Shown here: in pieces, positions 44,001 to 56,200 of the stretch | Layout of the letters: each line of letters begins with the position of its first letter | Position numbering within the stretch: the stretch's first letter is position 1 | NCBI GenBank assembly: GCA_007449985.2 | Contig: VIIQ02000310.1 | Coordinates: forward strand, 22,798-86,797 | Direction: 5' to 3' | Source of the DNA: Desmodesmus armatus | Lineage: Eukaryota; Chlorophyta; Chlorophyceae; Sphaeropleales; Scenedesmaceae | DNA: 64,000 nucleotides | Notes under the pieces: model-generated | Database searches by the model: none | The model's input: only the letters and a program-made list of their open reading frames with translations | Told to the model about the DNA's origin: nothing | Position numbers and translations under genes: made by a program

Positions 44001-45792
44001 CGCAGCCAAAACACCCAGCCAGCACACCCAGCCCAGCACACTCAGCCCAGCAGCCGACCACAGCACCCACCTTGTCCGTCTGGCACCTTCTGCAGGATGG
44101 CCACCCGCTTCCGCTCTGCCGCCAGGCATGCGTCAAAGGCGTCCTGCAGGGCTGCTGCTGTGTGCTGGCCCTGGCCCTGGGCCTGCCTCAGCAGGTGCTG
44201 GTGGCGCTGGTGCAGCTCCCACTGCCAGTTGCCTGCAGCCGGGAGATGTGTGCGAAGCGCAGAGACACGGGAGGGCATGTGTTCAACGGGCAGATGGGTG
44301 CGAGTGGTGTGAGTGAGAGCGCTGGTGCAGCTCCCACTGCCAGTTGCCTGCAAGCGAAACGGGCAGGAGATGTGTGAGACGGGCAGCGACAGGCAGGGGA
44401 CGTGTAGAGGAGCAAAGAGAGACAGGGGACATGCAAGAAAGGCAGAGATCTGTCTAGACAGGCAGGGAATGTGCGAGAGCGGCAGAGCCAGGCAGGAGAC
44501 GTGTGAGATGGGATGAGCAGCAGCCCCAGCACCCTGGCCTCACCAACAGCTGCGTTCAGCAGGCTATCACACTGCTGCGCAGGCAAGCCCTCAGCACAGT
44601 GCAGCACAGGCAACCAACCAGCCGCACGCAGGATCAGCAGCAGCAAAAGTACTCACCAACAGCTACGTTCAGCAGGCTGTTGCACATGGCCAGGTCAAAG
44701 GAACCATCCTGCGCTGCCTTGAGCTTGTGGTACAGGTGCACGGCCTCGTACGGCAGCTCCCGCTTCACACACATGTAGAACGCCGTCAGGCCCTGCAGGA
44801 TTTTTGGCGGGAAAGCCCATGCCAGCACAGGTGAGTCAGGAAGCTTTACACCATGATGGTGGCTTCATGTAGTTGGGCATGCTGTTGCTGTCAAAATGCG
44901 ACCTGGAGCTATCTATTGTTTGGCCAACATGCAGCTCTGCCTTGTGCTCCAGTAGTGCTGCTGCAACTGTTTGCTTGCCTACGAGTACAGGATGCTACAA
45001 AACGCTTTTCAAAGCCCCCAAGGACTTCTGCTGCGGATTGCCACGTGAGAGTGCTATATCATATAGAGAGAATGTTGCCTGCTGGAGGCATTGATGCAGG
45101 GCCACCATGCGTGGCTTGCTGCCCTTAAGCTGCACAAGCCCCCAACAGCAGCCCCTCCCTCACCGGTTTGTGCTGCCGTTTGCCTTTCTGCTGCTTGCCG
45201 CGACCGTTCTGTTGCTGCTGCTGCTGCTGTTGTTGGCCGCCTGGCTGCGCCTGAGTGGTATACCGCACAGCCTGCTGCTGCTGCTGCTGAGGCTGCTGCG
45301 GCTGCTGCGGCCCTGGTAGCTGCTGTGCTGGCTGCTGCTGCTGCCGCTGTGCTGGCTGCTGCTGCTGCTTTGCCCCTGCAGGACTTGCTGCTGCTTCAAC
45401 AGCTGGAGTGGGCAGCTGCACGGCTGCTGGTTGCTGCACAGAGCTGTTGCCAGCCACCCCATTAGGCCCAGCACCAGCTGCTGCTGAGGCCGCTGCTCCC
45501 TGCTTGACATCTGCAGCAGCTGCTGCTAGTGCTGGTGCTGATGCTTGTGCTTGTGCTGGTGGTGCTGCTGGTGGTGCCTTGCTGACCGCCGCTGCTGCAT
45601 CTGCTGCTGCACGCTGTGCTGGTGGTGCTGCTGGTGGTGCCTTGCTGTCTGCCGCTGCATCAGCTGATGCATGCTGTGCTGGTGGTGAAGCTGAGTTGAG
45701 GGGCTTCCTGCGTCTCCTGCCAGGCGAACTTGGGCTACTGTCTCCTGCCTGGCTTGCTGCATGCTGCTGAGGGCTGCTGGGGGGATCAGGTG
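38326..45792 (-). CDS. PRORP: PRORP, protein-only RNase P (PPR + NYN metallonuclease)
   Basis: Twelve exons join in phase on the minus strand: 45164..45792 (5' end open), 44657..44792, 44071..44232, 43431..43550, 42267..42436, 41647..41815, 41176..41314, 40808..40923, 40506..40612, 40041..40208, 39577..39744 and 38326..38667. A low-complexity Gln/Ala N-terminus is followed by PPR-like helices (LPYEAVHLYHKLKAAQDGSF, FHPALVGYALAGDAVKAGEV) and a NYN nuclease: RFRDWLDHHGPFDLTLDGAN, NDDMFWMYAPIRG, VSHDQMRDHVWSML, LKWKQRHMIDYTFSF and TPCVQEVRPGVWLLPSTQ. All four metal-binding aspartates are present (DGAN, NDD, HDQ). PRORP cleaves 5' leaders from pre-tRNAs in organelles and/or nucleus. The start codon and any transit peptide upstream of 45792 are unresolved. 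No CxxC zinc motif is visible. Confidence 0.9.
38840..39055 (-). repeat. Two partial copies of the PRORP exon 12 start
   Basis: Segments 38852-38912 and 39022-39053 repeat the acceptor and first codons of exon 12 (VSHDQ(M/I)RDHVWSML), each with the CTGCAACAG or CTGCAGCAG intron flank. They lie in the intron upstream of the exon. Confidence 0.88.
39325..39395 (-). repeat. Partial copy of PRORP exon 11 3' end
   Basis: It repeats the sequence coding for MFWMYAPIRGRAASRL (Val in place of Ala here) plus the donor. A second fragment, of the exon 11 start, lies at 39842-39880. Confidence 0.88.
40330..40390 (-). repeat. Partial copy of PRORP exon 10 start
   Basis: It repeats the acceptor and the codons for RFRDWLDHHGP, including the flanking GCGGCAAG, in the intron before exon 10. 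Confidence 0.88.
41000..41130 (-). repeat. Remnant copies of PRORP exon 7
   Basis: Bases 41008-41035 encode HDLNHLK, matching HELNHLK of exon 7, and 41103-41128 repeat the exon end (RFFK with a donor-like CAC). They are separated by poly-C tracts. Confidence 0.75.
42480..43315 (-). repeat. Six extra copies of the PRORP exon 5 start
   Basis: Copies of the acceptor (TCTGCAG on the minus strand) plus 50-90 bp of coding sequence for DAHLLEDMPQQRPPLTQLLD end near 42562, 42765, 42895, 43015, 43175 and 43306. Spacers share GGCGGGAAACAG. All lie in the intron upstream of the genuine exon 42267..42436. Confidence 0.92.
43880..44575 (-). repeat. Partial copies of PRORP exons 2 and 3
   Basis: The donor-side end of exon 3 recurs at 43884-43915, its acceptor-side start at 44320-44352, and the donor-side end of exon 2 at 44533-44575. 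Short echoes (GATGGCCACCC) occur at 43972. GGCAG-rich minisatellite DNA fills 44380-44510. Confidence 0.8.
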
Positions 45793-47207
45793 CTACACAA
45801 CAGCAAGACAGCAGCAGATATAGGCGAGCAACGTGCAGTAGCAGTAACACGGCTGTGAGTGTATCGCGGAGGTCCCGCTCACCACTTTGGCACAGCTGTA
45901 CCGTACTGCTGACCCGTTGGGCTTGCTAGTGTGCATCCAGGAAGGCCAGGTGTTCGCTGAAGAGACATACCGTCGCCTGCAGCTTCCAGCCTGGCACGCT
46001 TTGCCAGCGGTTCTGCCATTTTGCTGCCTGGCTGCTGCTGCCCCAGTCTCACAGTGTCTCTGCTGCTGCTGAACACTGTTGTGAGGCAAACGGGTCTCAC
46101 AGAACGATGAGCGATGCCTGCCACAGATGTACGATGCGATGCTGGTTGAGCTTGGAGTGTAAACCTTATCAGCCGTGCTGCTCTTCGCATGCAGCAGTGA
46201 CGACCAGCACGGAACGGCTGCAGCTGCATGCCTTGCTGCAATACTGCTTGCTTATCCTGCTTCAAAGCTGTGTGATCAGAGTACTGCTGCTCCCGCAACC
46301 GGTTGTGTTTGCGGCAGTAGCAGCGGTTGGCAACGGTTGGCAGTCAAACATCTAAGCTCCCGGCTGTGCCGTGACAATCCTGTTGAATGACTGTTGGGGT
46401 GAGTGCAAGTGTTCACCTTGCCTTCCCTTGTTGCTCGATCTGAGCAACTGAAGTACGCCAGGGGAAGTACGCCAGCACAGGCATGCAGCATCCATGAGGA
46501 CCCCACCTCCTTTATGCTGTGTGCTTTCCACCGCTGACACAGCAGTGTGTGACGTTTGTGCAACATCCAGTCTATCAGACACATACTTGAAGTATGGCAG
46601 TGTGAGTCGCCTCCTCGTTTTGAGGGCAAGTGTTGAATGGGGGCAGAGCCCGCCAGAAGGGGCTCCACAGACTGCCAGTTGCCTGTGCAGCTCCCTGGAC
46701 CCACCATCAGCAGCAGATCGGGCTTTGCAGTTTGAAGCCTTCAAGGCGGCTGCAGCATGTCCAGCGGGGCAGCCGTTGCAGCTGGATGCACCTAACATCG
46801 ATAATATCACCAGGGGGACAGCTTTTCTCACTACGCACCCAGCAAGCTGCAAGGTTCAACACCCAGGCTGGCACCTTTCGGCCGTTCACACATCAGCATC
46901 AAAGCAGTTCCCGCCCCACCAAAACAAGGCACGCCCCAGAGGGATGCCAACAGAGGCAAGTGTGGCATGAGCCCTTGAGCTTCAAAGCTACAGGTGTAAC
47001 TTTGATTTGATGTGAAGCCTGCTAGATGTGTCTCTGGGAACTAGAGCATTGCTGGCTTACAACCCTGGGCGCCACTACCAGAGTCAACACCCGGCACAGG
47101 AATTGGCACAGGGGCCGCTTCCATCTCTGCTAGCAACCACACCAGCAGTCCGTTGCCCCCTTCCAAACACACGTATACACACAGAAAGCTCCAAAGCATC
47201 ACACACC
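45793..47207. other. PRORP upstream region and spacer
   Basis: The PRORP leader or an additional 5' exon with a GTGAGC donor near 45883 may lie here. A minus-strand frame 45879-46298 is open and could hold it, but the phase does not fit as read. A plus-strand ORF at 46494-46970 has some protein-like stretches (SAADRALQFEAFKAAAAC) and no other support. No firm gene was identified. Confidence 0.35.
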
Positions 47208-47705
47208 TCACACCTGTGCCATATACTCTAGTGCCCGCAGCCTGCTATACACCCCCGCCAGTGGCTGCGTCAACCCCAGCTTCTCCACCCTCACGCCCCC
47301 CTTCAACTTGGGCCATATGGCCGGGTGCAGCGTCCACTTGAGCACAACTTGACGCGGCTCAGGGGCCGCTTCCATCTCTGCTAGGAACCACACCAACGTG
47401 CCGTCACCCCCGTCCAAACACACATACGGACAGCACAGGAAGCTTCACAACACAGCTCACACCCGTGCCATATACTCTAGTGCCCGCAGCCTGCTATACA
47501 CCCCCGCCAGTGGCTGTGTCAACCCCAGCTGCTCCACCCTCACACCCCCCTTCAACTTCGGCCCTAAAGCCGGGTGCAGCGCCCACTTGAGCACAACTTG
47601 ACGCGGCTCAGGCGCCGCTTCCATCTCTGCTAGGAACCACACCAACGTGCCGTCACCCCCGTCCAAACACACATACGGACAGCACAGGAAGCTTCACAAC
47701 ACAGC
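47208..47705 (-). repeat. Two downstream copies of the terminal exon of the 47706-52822 gene
   Basis: Bases 47208-47423 and 47457-47672 repeat the last 200 bp of the final exon, including the stop and the codons for LTQPLAGVYSRLRALEYMA. Each opens with a GTCACCCCCGTCC-like flank not present in the functional copy. The frame stays open in both. Confidence 0.92.
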
Positions 47706-48766
47706 TCACACCCGTGCCATATACTCTAGTGCCCGCAGCCTGCTGTACACCCCCGCCAGTGGCTGCGTCAACCCCAGCTTCTCCACCCTCACGCCCCCCT
47801 TCAACTTGGGCCCTATGGTGGGGTGTAGCGCCCACTTGAGCACAACTTGACGCGGCTCAGGGGCCGCTTCCATCTCTGCTAGAAACCACACCAGCGTGCC
47901 GTCCAAAACAGCCATCTGTGAGATTCTCTCAGTGTCTATCATATCAGGCCGTAGCCCAAAAGCAGACCCCGGCGGCTCAAAGCCTGCTGCTGCTGCTGCT
48001 GCTGCTGCTGGTGACGCGGCTGGTGACGCTGCAGCTGCTGCTGCTGCTGGGGTTGCGACAGGGAGTCCAGCTTCTGCTGCAGCGGCGGCGGCTACTGCTG
48101 CTGTTGCCGCTGCTGACTGTACGCCCAGCAGGGCCTGCTGCCGTTTGTGGGGCTTGATGAACCAGTCATCGTCCAACGCACTTAGCACCTGCAGCAGCAA
48201 CCAGCAGCAGCAGCAGCAGCAGCAGCAGTAGCAGCTCAGCACTTTTCCTGGCACAGTGAGCATTTGCAGTGAGCAGCAGCAGCAACAGTTGCAGGAGCAT
48301 ATAGCACTCGTAGTGCCCAGCAGCAACACTTGCCAGCAGCAGCAGCAGCAGCAGCAGCAGTACATTCATCGCACCTCTTGTAGCTCAGGCACCTTTGCTG
48401 CTTCAGGCCGGGTCTCAGCACACGCATACGCTGGCGCTCGAAGCGCTTCCAAATTCGCCGCAGCAGGCAGGAACAATCCCAACCCATTACTACCACTACA
48501 ACTAAACCTTTACTGGGGCAAGGGCCATGCCAACACCGCCGCCGCCGCCGCCGCAGCAGCAGCAGCAGCAGGTACACATCAATCTCACCTCCTGTAGTTC
48601 AGGCACTTCTGTTGCTTCAGGCCGTGTCTCAGCTGAGACACATGCAGACACATGCAGAAGCCCACGCCCGCAGCAGCAGCCAGGAACAACCCTAAGCCCT
48701 CACTACTACTACTGTTACTACTACTGTTACTGCAAATTACTGGGGCAAGGGCCATGCCAACCCCGT

Positions 48767-48797
<31 letters not shown>

Positions 48798-49222
48798 CGT
48801 CAACCTCACCTCCTGTAGTTCAGGCACCTTTGCTGCTTCAGGCCGGGTCTCAGCACAGGCCGACGCCCACGCACGCAACGCCTCCAAGTTCGCCGCAGCA
48901 GCCAGGAACAATCCCAACCCTTCCCACCTCTCCACAGAGGTCAACAGCTGCTGCAATCGCTCATCTTCCTCTTCCTCTTCCTCTTCACCCAACATGCTGC
49001 CACTGCTGCTGCTGCTCATGCTGCTCCTGCTGCTGCTGCTGCTGCTGTTGAGATCATCCCATGAGGGGTCCAGTAGTACATTCAGGTACCAGAAGGCTGA
49101 TCGAGCAGCAGTGTCGGTGTCTGACACCTGCCGCACCAACCAATTCAGCTCGGCACTGATACCCTCATACACTGCTGCTGCGTCTTCCGGCTGCAAGGGA
49201 GAGACCCCGGCCGCCTGCAACA

Positions 49223-49263
<41 letters not shown>

Positions 49264-49372
49264 GTGGAGTGACGTGAAAAGAGTGAGGCTGTTTGCGGCT
49301 GCTGCAGCAGGAACAGCAGCTGAGAGGCTTCCAACTGCACCAGCTGCTGGTACAACCTGCAGTAGTAGCAGC

Positions 49373-49423
<51 letters not shown>

Positions 49424-49754
49424 GGAGGCACCGTTAGACACAGCAGCACCTTGGGATTGCATTCAAACCTTCATCTGACAACCGCTGGGGTTGAGGCAGG
49501 GTGGAATGCTGACTAGCAAGCCCAACCCACAAACACCAGCGGTTAAGTTGCACTGAGTGCAACAGAGACTGCCGCCAGAAGGAAGCTCACGGTGTCTGTT
49601 GTATCGTCTATGCTCGTTGATACACCAGCCCACACCCGTGTAGGCCCTGTAACTAGCCTTGCAAACATGGCCACTGTGATGAGAGATGCATAAGTAATGC
49701 TGCACCAGCCGCACCTTTGGAGCATTTGAAACTGCTGACTGGGCGGCACACCCC

Positions 49755-49790
<36 letters not shown>

Positions 49791-50241
49791 CCACCCCCCT
49801 CCCCAGCACCAACAGCCGCTGCAGCCTCTCAGCAGGACCAGCAGGAGGATTATAATAGTAATTAATCAAATTAAATTTATCAAATTGATTGTCTTCTGAT
49901 TAATAACATACACTATCAGCCGCACCTTTGGAGCATCTGGAACTGTTGACGGGGCGGCACACCCCTCTGCTGCTGCTGCTGCTGCTGCCCCAACCCTCTT
50001 GACAGCACCAACAGCCGCTGCAGCCTCTCTACAAGACCAGCAGAAGGATTAGAAAAAAGAAAAAATAAATCATTACTACATATTATTTATGAACATTAAC
50101 TGGAGATTATGATAATGATTATAAATACAGACGATAAATAATAATTATCATTACAAATTATGGTTCTTCGGATTATGATTGCTGTAAACTATCAGCCGCA
50201 CCTTTGAAGCATTTGGAACTGTTGACTGGGCGGCACACCCC

Positions 50242-50286
<45 letters not shown>

Positions 50287-52198
50287 CAGCCCCCCTCAAC
50301 AGCACCAACAGCCGCTGCAGCCGCTCAGCAGGGCCAGCAGAAGGATGATAATAACTATGATTTATATTGTGGTTAAAATGATACTATTATGATTATTATT
50401 ATTATGATTATAATGATTATCATTATGATTATGATTCTTCGGATTTTTACAATAAATCATCAGCCGCACCTTTGAAGCATTTGGAACTGTTGACTGGGTG
50501 GCACACCCCACTGCTGCTGCTCCTGCTGCCCAGCCGCCCTGGACAGCACCAGCAGCCGCTGCAGCCGCTCAGCAGGACCAGCAGACAACAACAGCGGCAC
50601 ATCCCAACGGTATGCTTGCAGCGCCCGCCTACTGCTGCTGCCGCCGGCGGCGGCGGCTGCTTTGGCTGCTGGTTGTTTGAACAGGGAGGAGCCCCAGGCT
50701 CTGCCCTTGGCAGCTGACGGTGTGGCGGCTGAAGGTTTGGATCTGCTGCTGCTGCTGCTGCTGCGGCTGCTGCTGCTGCTGCTGCTGGGGTCGGCGGCTG
50801 GCGGCTGTGGTGGGCTGGGCACGCGAGCTGCCAAGCTGTTCATTTGCCTACAGTACACGGGGACCGTGGGGGAAGGGAGTGGTTGCAAAAAAAAGGGAGT
50901 GGTTGCACTTGCTTGAACCCAGGAAGGATAGAACGGCTGGTGACATTTGGTGCATAGCTGGCACAGTGGAGATAGGGTTCAAGCACAGTACAGATGGCGT
51001 ACTGCAGATGGGATTCAACCACAGTACAGCTGGTGCTGTCGTGATGGGGTTCAAGCGCAGGGTACCCAAAGAGTACCAAGGCCAATGCATGCACCTGCTC
51101 ATCGCATTCATTTTGTTCACCAGTCCTCCCAGTTTAGTAAAGTCCTCGGCACCCAGGGCTGACAGCTTCCACAGCTGCGAGGCAGAAAGGTTAGTCAAGC
51201 ACAGTCAACAGATGACACATGATCTCATGATGTAGCAGTTACAGCCAACAGTGGTGACATAATCTGGCTCAAAACACAGGTCTCTAGGACTTGAAAGGCA
51301 TATGATACACAGCACTCAAAAGAGCAGGACCGCATACAGGTTCTTCAACAGTTGCAGGAAGGACAGAAAGGGGACTGTCACACTGTCACTCTGTCACACC
51401 GTTCCACTGTCACACCGTCACACTTTGAACGAAGTTTGAACTGGTCAAACTCACTTGTGACAGGTCCAGCTGCTGCATACTTCCAAACTTCTGCCAGCTG
51501 CTGCTGCCGAATGCAATGTCTAGCAGAGCTGACTCTTCAGGGGTGAACTGCTCTGCGCACAGCAAACAGCAAACACACAGCCACAAGGAGTGATAGATGG
51601 TGGCATGTGTCGACAGAGAGACTGCATGCGTGTGTGTGTGTGGGGGGGGGGAGGAGCCTGGGAGGTGGCTCCGGTGGGGGCGGGGGGGGGGGGGTAACAG
51701 CAAATCCTGCCAGCTGCTGCTGCCAAATGCGATGTCTAGCAGGGCTGACTCTTCGGGGGTGAACTGCTCTGCAAATGGCAGCAGGTGCACACATAGCCAA
51801 CAGGGAGGGGGTGGGAGGGTCCAGCAATGTGTTGAATGGGGATTTGCACTCAGATTTTCAAAACGCATGCCTGTACTCTCACTAACCCCAGTCCTGCTGT
51901 CAGGTGCCCTTGATGCACCTTCCCATGTGTCGTTTACCCAATGGCTACACATGACATACTACTGCGACATGCTTGCTGTCCACATATAAAGTTCAGGCAA
52001 TTCTCATGTCAACACACCAATCTCACCTCTTAGCACTTCCCACAGCAATCCCTTGCCTGCATCAGAACCAAGGTAGTTCATCACGTCCCCACCACCATCC
52101 AACAGCCCACTACTGCTGCTGCTGCTGCTGCTGCGCTCCTGAGCCCGCTGCATCACTGTCTGCAGGAAGTTCACAGCTGTTGGTGGCACCTTAGACGG

Positions 52199-52267
<69 letters not shown>

Positions 52268-52492
52268 GTGGTCGTTCTGCGCACCCTCCTCACCCTCCCC
52301 TTGCTGCTGCTGCTGCTGCTGCTGCTGTTGTCTGAGTTCATCGAGTGGCAGCTGTGAGTTCCGCTGCTGCTGCAGCTGCTGCAATGCCTCTGCTGCTGTT
52401 GCATATGCTGAGATCACCTGAGACTCACTAAACTGTGACATGAACTCAGACACTTCCGTTACTAACCCGATCGGGCTGTTGGCACCGACACC

Positions 52493-52557
<65 letters not shown>

Positions 52558-52822
52558 TGTTGTCACTAGTGCTGCTGCTGCTTGTGTCACTGCTGGCGCG
52601 AAGTACTACTGCTGCTCGTCCTGTTGGCTGCTGCTGTCTGGTGGTTGGCCTAGGGCAGCAGTACTGCTGCTGTCGTGGTGCATGTCGATCACCAAACTTG
52701 CTGCTACTGGCAGCAGCAGCAGCAGCAATAGTAACTAGTGACACTGCGGCACTGCCTGTGGGGTGTTGAAGGTGGGTGCGGCCAGACCTAGCCGGCACAG
52801 GACAGGTACGATGCAGCTGCAT
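47706..52822 (-). CDS. Six-exon protein of unknown function, possibly plastid-targeted
   Basis: Exons 52027..52822, 51455..51552, 51095..51174, 50470..50847, 48810..49356 and 47706..48188 join in phase to 793 residues. The N-terminus MQLHRTCPVPARSGRTHLQH is Arg/Ser/Ala-rich without acids, like an algal transit peptide. Long poly-S and poly-Q runs follow. Recognisable unique stretches are PIGLVTEVSEFMSQFSESQV, FTPEESALLDIAFGSSSWQK, LWKLSALGAEDFTKLGGLVN, PAERLQRLLVLSRAAGQQ, AELNWLVRQVSDTDTAARSA, VLSALDDDWFIKPHKRQQAL and GTLVWFLAEMEAAPEPRQVV. I do not recognise the family and see no catalytic motif. Exons 2, 4, 5 and 6 all have nearby copies. It is divergent from the 53248 gene. Confidence 0.72.
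48369..48700 (-). repeat. Two partial copies of exon 5 (3' end) of the 47706-52822 gene
   Basis: Segments 48369-48480 and 48588-48690 repeat the donor-side end of exon 5 (the part for GLFLAAAAN and ETRPEAAKVPELQE), each followed by a CAG-run flank. Confidence 0.88.
49712..50460 (-). repeat. Three copies of the exon 4 3' end, each joined to an AT-rich tract
   Basis: Segments 49712-49846, 49918-50045 and 50195-50343 repeat the coding end SAGPAERLQRLLVL to SQQFQMLQR with its GTGCGGCTGAT donor. AT-rich tracts of 70-140 bp (49846-49915, 50045-50190, 50343-50460), built from ATT/ATTATG words, separate them and the genuine exon 4. These tracts contrast sharply with the GC-rich surroundings. Confidence 0.9.
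51690..51780 (-). repeat. Second copy of exon 2 of the 47706-52822 gene
   Basis: It repeats the acceptor and EQFTPEESALLDIAFGSSSWQ but not the last 30 bp and donor, so the 51455..51552 copy is the likely functional one. Confidence 0.9.
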
Positions 52823-53247
52823 TGCTGCTGCAACTTGTTGTGGGTTTCAGGTGCGTGTGTATCGCAGCAGCTGTTGGTGGTTGATATGAGCCTTATCATG
52901 TGTTGAATGTCGTGTGTGTGGGACTTCTGCTGTCTTGAACAAGATATATTGACCGTTGACTGCATGACTCATCCAAGGCTGACCAACGGAGGATCAGAAA
53001 AGCACATATAGTTTCTTATAATGATTTGTACCCACTTTCAGGACCTGCGCAAACCCGTGCTGTGACTTTCCGACAGCAGTGATCTGGGTGCGTGCGTTGC
53101 TGCTTCACTTTCTCGTCTCTCGCTTCTTCCACGTTTGTGCAACCAACTACTGTTACTTACGCTTTGATCAAACGTTGTAAACGCGTTGTTGGCTGCTGAT
53201 CAGCGCTTTCGGAGCTAGCAGCAGCAACAATAACAGCAGCAGCAGTC
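52823..53247. promoter_or_regulatory. Divergent intergenic region (bidirectional promoter candidate)
   Basis: 425 bp between the ATGs at 52822 (minus) and 53248 (plus). It is less GC-rich than the flanking exons, and no TATA box was recognised. Confidence 0.45.
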
Positions 53248-56200
53248 ATGCACTCCACTCTGCGTTACAGCAACAGCAGCAGGAGCACTGCGCTGCTGTA
53301 TCGTAGCCATGCGTTTGATCGAGCATTATCTGGCTCGTTGGTTCTCCAGCAGCAACGCCACTGCGCCCACTCTGTCACTGCAGCAGCAGTCCCAGGAGCA
53401 GCAGCAGCAGCGGGAGCTGCTGCTTCAAGCGCTGGCACTGCTGCTACCGCTGCTGCTGCCGCGGCTGGTCGCACTGCGATCGCGGCAGCCCTCACTGCTG
53501 ACACCTGGGTGCAAGCCTCGCAAACAAGCAGCAGCGGCAGCAGCAGCGGCGGCGGCATTCGCCGTATGACCCGGGCGCAACAGCAGCAGCGCCATCAGCA
53601 GCAACAGCAGCAGCAGCACAGCACGAGGCACATCACCCCTCGAGCCCGCACCAGCAGCAGCAGCAGCAGCAGCAAGCAGTCAGCCAACAGCAGCGCACTG
53701 CAGCCGTTGGTAGAGGATGTGATCGCCGCTGCTGATGCAGCAGCAGCAGTCCGGCAACACGTCCAGCAGCAGCAGCAGCAGCAGCAGCCATACAGCAGCA
53801 GCAGCAGCAGTGTAACTAGTGACTCAGAAGAGGAGGAGGACTTGGCCGCCGTGCTGTGTTCTGCTGCTGACAAGCTGTATAAGGCTCGTTTGAGGGAGCT
53901 GTCGGCGCTTATGTCACCGGGGGCCTTGCAGCAGCTGCAGCTGACAGCTCAGCAGATCGACAGCCTGCAGGTGGTAATATGTGTGAGTTTTACGATTTCA
54001 AATTGGAAAGTCACAAGGTCAGTGTTCAATTCAAGCCATTCAAGTTGAAATCTCGGGTACGGTGTGTCAGAAAGTGGAGAGGGTGTTGTAAGGTTTAGGG
54101 GGACCGAGGCTGCAGAGAGCTGTGTCTTGTGCTTCACTTGGGTGTGCAGTGGGGCCGAAGGCGCTGCACACTTCGAAGTACTAATAACTGCTGCTGCTGC
54201 TGTCCCCGTTGCAGGTTGTGCTGTCAGACCTTCAAGACTTACAGGCCAGTTGGGACGAAGAAGGGGACGAGCACCACCAGCAGCAGCAGCAGCAGCTGAC
54301 GGCAGCAGAGGCGGCGGTAGTGCAGCAGCTGACCAGCAACACCCAGTGATGCCTGACGACTTTGGCAGGTGGGGGTGCATTTGAGCGGTGGTGGGAGAGA
54401 CAAAGGGGTTGCGGCATTTGGGGGGGGGGATTTATATGGGCGGGGGAAGACAGGGTGGGGAGTACACTTGGGGGGGGGGGGTGCATGTGAGCGAGAGGGG
54501 CTGGGCTGGGTGGGGCAGCGGGGGTCCGGGGGTGAGGGGGTGAGGGCTGGGGAAGCTATTGGGTGCAGCAGCTGACCAGCTGCACACAACTGATTCGGCA
54601 GTGCGTGTGTGTGGGGGGGGGGGGGCAGGGGTAAATGTAGAGTGTAGGTAGAAGCAGATAGGTGCAGCAGCTGATCTGCAGTGCACCATTCATCCTTGAC
54701 GACCTTGGCATTGGAGTTTTCCCTGTGTTTTCATGGGGGTGCGGACTCCCATTTTGGCTGGCCACCCACACAACAATCAGGCCACCCGACTGCCGGGGCC
54801 GGAGGCACAGCCTCACCAGATAATTCGGCCAACACCCCCATCCGGGCGGCAGTTGAGTTTACCGTGCAGCTCTTTCTCGGGTGCTCTGACGTGTCCTGGA
54901 GCATGTAACAGTATGTGCAACAGTAACGTCACTACGCAATAGTAACAGCGTAGTAACAGTAACAGTAACATTCTCAACAGCAACAGTTGCAACACTAACC
55001 TGTACTTGTGCCCCTGGTCCCCCCCCCCCCCCCGCCGCCTGTACTGCTGCAGTTACCTGTTGGCCTTCTTACCTGAGGGTTCAGGTTTTGGTGAGGTGGA
55101 GCAGCTGTTGGCGCGGCTGGATCCCGATGTGCTAACAGATATACAGAGGTAAGGGGCGGAGTTTGGGGGGTGTTTTATGGGGGGGGGCGGGGAGAGGGGT
55201 GTGTGTGGGGGGGGGGGGACAAAAACGATGGGGGTTCAGGTTTTGGTGAGGTGGAGCAGTTGTTGGCGCGGCTGGATCCCGATGTGCTAACAGATATACA
55301 GAGGTAAGGGGTGGGGTTTGGGGGTGTTTTATGGGGGGGGGGGGCGGGGAGAGGGGTGTGTGTGGGGGGGGGACAAAAACGATGGGGGTTCAGGTTTTGG
55401 TGAGGTGGAGCAGTTGTTGGCGCGGCTGGACCCTGACGTGCTAACAGATATACAGAGGTAAGGGGTGGGGTTTGAAGGTGTTTTATTTGGGGGGGGGACA
55501 GGGGGTGGGGGGGGTGGGGGGGACAAAAACGATGGGGGTTCAGGTTTTGGTGAGGTGCAGCAGCTGTTGGCGCGGCTGGACCCTGATGTACTCACAGATA
55601 TACAGAGGTACGGGGTGGGGTTTGGGGGTTTTATTGGGGGGGCGGGGAGGGGGGGGGTGGTGGGGGGGGGGGGACAAAAACGATGGGGTTCAGGTTTTGG
55701 TGAGGTAGAGCAGTTGGGCGCGGCTGGACCCTGACGTGCTAACAGATATACAGAGGTAGGGGTAAGGGGGGGTTTGAAGGTGTTTTATTTGGGGGGGGGA
55801 CAGGGGTGGGGGGGGGGGGGGGGGGGACAAAAACGATGGGGGTTCAGGTTTTGGTGAGGTGCAGCAGCTGTTGGCGCGGCTGGACCCTGATGTACTCACA
55901 GATATACAGAGGTACGGGGTGGGTTTGGGGGTGTTTTATTGGGGGGCGGGGAGGGGGGTGGGGTGGGGGGGGGGGGGACAAAAACGATGGGGGTTCAGGT
56001 TTTGGTGAGGTAGAGCAGTTGTTGGCGCGGCTGGACCCTGACGTGCTAACAGATATACAGAGGTAGGGGGGGGTTTTTGGTGTGTTATTTGGGGGGGGGG
56101 ACAGGGGGTGGGGTGGGGTGGTGGGGGGGACAAAAACGATGGGGGTTCAGGTTTTGGTGAGGTGCAGCAGCTGTTGGCGCGGCTGGACCCTGATGTACTC

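Noticed and set aside
46494..46970. Plus-strand ORF of 158 codons as a gene
   Set aside because: No homology, no splice signals, no upstream promoter sign. Kept only as a remark on the intergenic region.
52492..52769. Poly-Leu plus-strand ORF as a membrane protein
   Set aside because: It is the antisense reading of the poly-Ser/Gln part of the minus-strand gene at 47706-52822; CTG runs give Leu, Ala or Cys in any frame.
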